Origin: Bacteroidales bacterium
GTDB lineage: Bacteria > Bacteroidota > Bacteroidia > Bacteroidales > Bacteroidaceae
Length of the DNA: 16,858 nt
Assembly (NCBI GenBank): GCA_004558865.1
Contig: SFCY01000049.1
Location: 1-16,858, forward strand
Reading direction: 5' to 3'
Position numbers and translations under genes: made by a program. The stretch's first letter is position 1; the number at the start of each line of letters is the position of its first letter. The notes under the pieces were generated by a model. It searched no databases, had not been told where the DNA came from, and was given only the letters and a program-made list of their open reading frames with translations. Below, one piece after another: positions 14,618-16,858 of the stretch.

Positions 14618-15417
14618 GGCCAGAGCTGATGCATTATGACCTGGCTTCGTGGGCCGTGGCTTTTTCCACCACCCGTCTTGGGGGAGTAAGCCGTGGGCCA
14701 TACGCCTCTTTCAATGTCAATGCCTATTGTGGCGACGACCCTGGGTGCGTGGCGCGCAACCGTGAGGCCTTGGCGGCCACGTTGGGCGTGGCTGTCGACC
14801 ATATCGTCATCCCCCATCAGATTCATGAGACCCATTGCCGGGCCATCGGCACACGCTATCTGGAAAGTGACGGCCAGAGCCGTCGTCAACTCTTGGAGGG
14901 CGTCGACGCGGTGATGACCAGCCAGCGGGGCGTCTGTGTGGGAGTGTCCACGGCCGACTGCATCCCCCTGCTGCTCCTCGACACGCGGCGGAAAGCCGTA
15001 GCCGCCGTGCATGCGGGGTGGCGCGGCACCCGGAAGCGCATTGTAGAGACTGTGGTGAGAGCCATGCGCGACACCTTTGGCACCGAACCCGCCAGCCTGC
15101 GTTGCGTCATCGGACCGGGCATCAGCATGGAGAGTTTCGAGGTGGGGCAGGAGGTTTACGACGCTTTTGCCCAAGGCGGGTTCGACATGGGCGGCATCGC
15201 CAAGCGAATGCCCCGTATGCATGCCGACGACCCTCAGCCGGAGAAATGGCACATAGACCTCAAACAGTGCAACCGCAACCAGTTGCTCGCCGCCGGTGTG
15301 CCGGCCTCGGGCATCACCGATTGCGCCATCGACACCCTCACCGACAGCCGGTTCTTCTCTGCCCGTCGCCAGGGCGTCGCCTCCGGCCGCATCTTCACCG
15401 CCATCCTGCTGAAGTGA
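14614..15417 (+). CDS. pgeF: Peptidoglycan editing factor PgeF (YfiH/DUF152, multicopper-oxidase-like fold)
   Basis: The family corrects peptidoglycan precursors in which MurC added L-Ser or Gly in place of L-Ala. Purified members also show purine-nucleoside activities, and older annotations call them polyphenol oxidase or laccase. The 267-residue sequence has the metal-site residues in family context: His71 (HQIHETHC), Cys116 (STADC) and His133 (AVHAGWRG). IGPGI lies near residue 165 and an RFFSARR motif sits near the C-terminus. The ATG overlaps the obgE stop (ATGA at 14614-14617), so translation is probably coupled. Pairing obgE with pgeF and then with a wall hydrolase suggests linked control of growth and envelope. 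The physiological activity in this organism is inferred from the family. Confidence 0.9.
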   Translation: MRPELMHYDLASWAVAFSTTRLGGVSRGPYASFNVNAYCGDDPGCVARNREALAATLGVAVDHIVIPHQIHETHCRAIGTRYLESDGQSRRQLLEGVDAVMTSQRGVCVGVSTADCIPLLLLDTRRKAVAAVHAGWRGTRKRIVETVVRAMRDTFGTEPASLRCVIGPGISMESFEVGQEVYDAFAQGGFDMGGIAKRMPRMHADDPQPEKWHIDLKQCNRNQLLAAGVPASGITDCAIDTLTDSRFFSARRQGVASGRIFTAILLK

Positions 15418-15490
15418 CGGCTCATCCGCCGCCATCTTCCTGAGGGAAAACAGTGGCTCCCTTTCCTTATTATTAGCAACCAACCTGAAT

Positions 15491-16624
15491 ATGAATCAAG
15501 TCAAGAACCGTCTCATAACCTTTCTCCTCTGTTGGCAGGTTGTTCTGTCCTGTGCGGCCGCCGGCCCCCATAAGTTCACGCAGGTCGAGCAACAGCAGAT
15601 TTTCGTCGCCACCCCAGGCCTCTTCAGCCGGAGCAATGCCTTCAGCGTGGATTTCTCGGCTTTGGGCAAGGCAGACTATTCCTTTCCCCTGCCCGTGGGC
15701 AAGGCCCGTGTGGTCAACGGCCAGTACTTGGAGATAGAGACCACCAAGGGCGATGCCGTGAAGGCCATGTTTGCCGGCACGGTGCGCCTCTCGCGCCAGA
15801 CCGTCTACGGCAACACCGTAGTGGTGCGCCACGACAATGGTCTGGAGACCGTTTATGGCTACAACGCGCAAAACCTTGTCAAGGTGGGCGACCGCGTGCG
15901 TGCCGGACAGACCGTGGCCATTGTTGGCACAAAGGACGGACAGGCAAGGTCCATCGTGGCCATCCTCGTCAATGGCGCTTGGGTCAATCCCGAGACCGTG
16001 CTCGATGCCGGCAGCCACCGCGTCATCCGCCAAACCCTCACGTTTCAGAAGGACGGCAACTATGTGAAGGTGGCCTCCTCGGGTTCTTCGCGCAAGCGTG
16101 GCATCACGAGCCTCGACCCCGATGACGCGCAAGACGACCCCTTCGAGCGGAGCTCCGCCTTTGAGTTGGACTTGGAGAAGATAGAGAAGCAGCACTGGAG
16201 CTATCCCTTGCCTGGAAGCCGAGTCATCAGTCCATACGGCGGCAAGCGCAGCCACGGGGGCGTGGACATCAAGACCAAGCCCAACGACGAAATCCTCGCC
16301 GCCTTCGATGGTGTGGTGACACGCTCCGGCCCCTATTTCGGCTACGGCAACTGCATCGTCATCCGCCACGCCTACGGCTTTGAGACGCTCTACAGCCATC
16401 AGAGCAAGAACTTCGTCAAGGTGGGCGACCGCGTCAAAGCCGGACAAGTCATCGGGCTGACAGGACGCACGGGGCGCGCCACGACCGAGCATCTGCATTT
16501 CGAGACCCATTTCAAGGGGCGCAGGTTCAATCCAGCCATCCTTTTCGACCATGCCAGCAAACAGCTCCAGGCGGCTACCTTGAGATTGGACAAGAGTGGA
16601 AGAGTAAGTTCTAAAAAACACTGA
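15491..16624 (+). CDS. Secreted M23 (LytM) peptidase with one degenerate and one intact domain
   Basis: This 377-residue envelope protein has a hydrophobic N-terminal export signal (about 8-24). Cys21 in VVLSCAAAG could be lipidated, but the lipobox is imperfect, so cleavage near AAA/G is equally possible. Two LytM-like domains follow. The first, about 62-172, keeps the fold (GNTVVVRHDNGLETVYGYN, KVGDRVRAGQTVAIVG) but lacks the zinc ligands. The second, about 235-355, has them all: H255 and D259 in HGGVD, H303 in YSH, and H334/H336 in HLHFE. It should therefore be an active peptidoglycan endopeptidase acting in the periplasm. The inactive domain may position or regulate it, as in other LytM proteins. 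The gene starts 73 bp after pgeF with only a weak hairpin between, so read-through is likely. Confidence 0.9.
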   Translation: MNQVKNRLITFLLCWQVVLSCAAAGPHKFTQVEQQQIFVATPGLFSRSNAFSVDFSALGKADYSFPLPVGKARVVNGQYLEIETTKGDAVKAMFAGTVRLSRQTVYGNTVVVRHDNGLETVYGYNAQNLVKVGDRVRAGQTVAIVGTKDGQARSIVAILVNGAWVNPETVLDAGSHRVIRQTLTFQKDGNYVKVASSGSSRKRGITSLDPDDAQDDPFERSSAFELDLEKIEKQHWSYPLPGSRVISPYGGKRSHGGVDIKTKPNDEILAAFDGVVTRSGPYFGYGNCIVIRHAYGFETLYSHQSKNFVKVGDRVKAGQVIGLTGRTGRATTEHLHFETHFKGRRFNPAILFDHASKQLQAATLRLDKSGRVSSKKH

Positions 16625-16626
16625 AT

Positions 16627-16785
16627 ATGAAACCCAATCTATTAAGAAAAGCGGGACTCACGGCAGTGATGTTGTCGTTGGCCATGTTGGCCTCTGCCGG
16701 TAGTCTACAAAAAAGCAAAACAACAATGAGCGACAATCCGTTATTAACCCCAAGCACCCTTCCCTACTTTATCTTTGCAGTGTGA
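16627..16785 (+). pseudogene. dcp: Truncated secreted M3-family peptidase (peptidyl-dipeptidase Dcp-like), 52 codons
   Basis: The frame starts 2 nt after the M23 stop and encodes a signal peptide (AVMLSLAMLASAG at residues 14-26). MSDNPLLTPSTLPY follows, and then an abrupt FIFAV and stop. NPLLTPSTLPY closely matches the N-terminus of M3 peptidyl-dipeptidases such as E. coli Dcp (NPFLVQSTLPYLAP, from memory). Those proteins run to roughly 680-710 residues, so more than 90% is missing, including the HExxH zinc site. The match ends at about 16768, where GC content drops sharply. The gene appears cut by an insertion or rearrangement; the rest may lie beyond the window. Reading this as an intact small gene is possible but less likely, given the family match. 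Confidence 0.6.
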
Positions 16786-16858
16786 ATATTTTAAAGGTTT
16801 ATGCCTTTAGTTTCATGGTTAATTTTTACCTTTGTTGTTGTAAGGAAAAGTTGACCAC
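16768..16858. mobile_element. AT-rich sequence at the break in the M3 peptidase gene; possible end of an insertion
   Basis: From the point where M3 homology stops, the last roughly 90 bp are about 31% GC, unlike the GC-rich coding sequence before them. They contain a promoter-like TATCTTTG (16770-16777), which fits TAnnTTTG, and a perfect TAAAGG-TTTATG-CCTTTA hairpin (16792-16809). This could be the outer end of an insertion sequence or larger element carrying an outward- or inward-reading promoter. No transposase, opposite end or target duplication is visible here, so the class cannot be named. Confidence 0.35.

Noticed and set aside
15442..15480. Possible terminator between pgeF and the M23 gene (AGGGA...TCCCT then TTCCTTATTATT)
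   Set aside because: The stem is only about 5 bp with a 10-nt loop and the T-tract is broken by Cs and As. Too weak to call.
14380..15483. A 367-codon minus-strand frame over pgeF and the obgE tail, and the similar 15473-16621 minus frame over the M23 gene
   Set aside because: Both are antisense to genes with clear catalytic motifs and have no recognisable domain.
1..16858. tRNA, rRNA, CRISPR arrays, or a defence or secretion gene cluster
   Set aside because: No cloverleaf with TTC-type T-loop, no rRNA-like stretches, and no regularly spaced identical repeats were seen. The lone PD-(D/E)XK fragment at the left edge is not enough to call a defence system.

Overview
The window looks like a chromosomal segment of a Bacteroidota bacterium, most likely Prevotellaceae. 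Four things point that way: a promoter of the form TTTG-N19-TAnnTTTG in front of hpt; A-rich translation starts with no Shine-Dalgarno sequence; a C-terminal type IX secretion (T9SS) sorting domain on a giant surface protein; and the order hpt-adk-obgE-pgeF-M23 peptidase. The family assignment within the phylum is inference. All recognised genes are on the + strand.

Left part (1-1380): the 3' end of a PD-(D/E)XK nuclease-domain protein of the AAA-ATPase-like type, then a membrane-anchored regulator with a LuxR-type helix-turn-helix. A gene-free stretch of about 780 bp follows (1381-2162). It is not featureless: it holds a roughly 200 bp multi-arm palindromic element (1437-1635), a second block of interleaved complementary arms that could form a pseudoknot (1767-1842), short T-rich tandem repeats (1940-1989), and an AT-rich leader.

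Middle (2163-11873): one 3236-residue open reading frame fills almost 60% of the window. It encodes a secreted mosaic protein. In order it has a signal peptide, an N-terminal beta region, fibronectin-III-like modules, a LamG-like module, carboxypeptidase-regulatory-like modules, a large unassigned beta-rich core ending in an SCPYE motif, a CARDB-like and an SbsA-type Ig-like module, two more LamG-like modules, a BACON-like module, duplicated C-terminal modules and a T9SS type A sorting domain. It is probably a cell-surface adhesin or glycan-binding protein. A clear intrinsic terminator closes the unit.

Right part (11874-16858): a housekeeping cluster. A near-consensus promoter drives hpt (purine salvage). 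It is followed by adk (adenylate kinase), obgE (ribosome-associated GTPase), pgeF (peptidoglycan editing factor, coupled to obgE by a 4-nt overlap) and a secreted M23 endopeptidase with one degenerate and one intact LytM domain. The pgeF/M23 pair gives this end a cell-wall theme. Two nucleotides after the M23 gene, a secreted M3-family (Dcp-like) peptidase gene begins. It stops after 52 codons, where the sequence switches abruptly to about 31% GC. This looks like a gene broken by an insertion or rearrangement whose far side lies outside the window.

The least explained parts are the structured 1437-1842 intergenic region, the beta-rich core of the giant protein, and the broken peptidase at the right edge.
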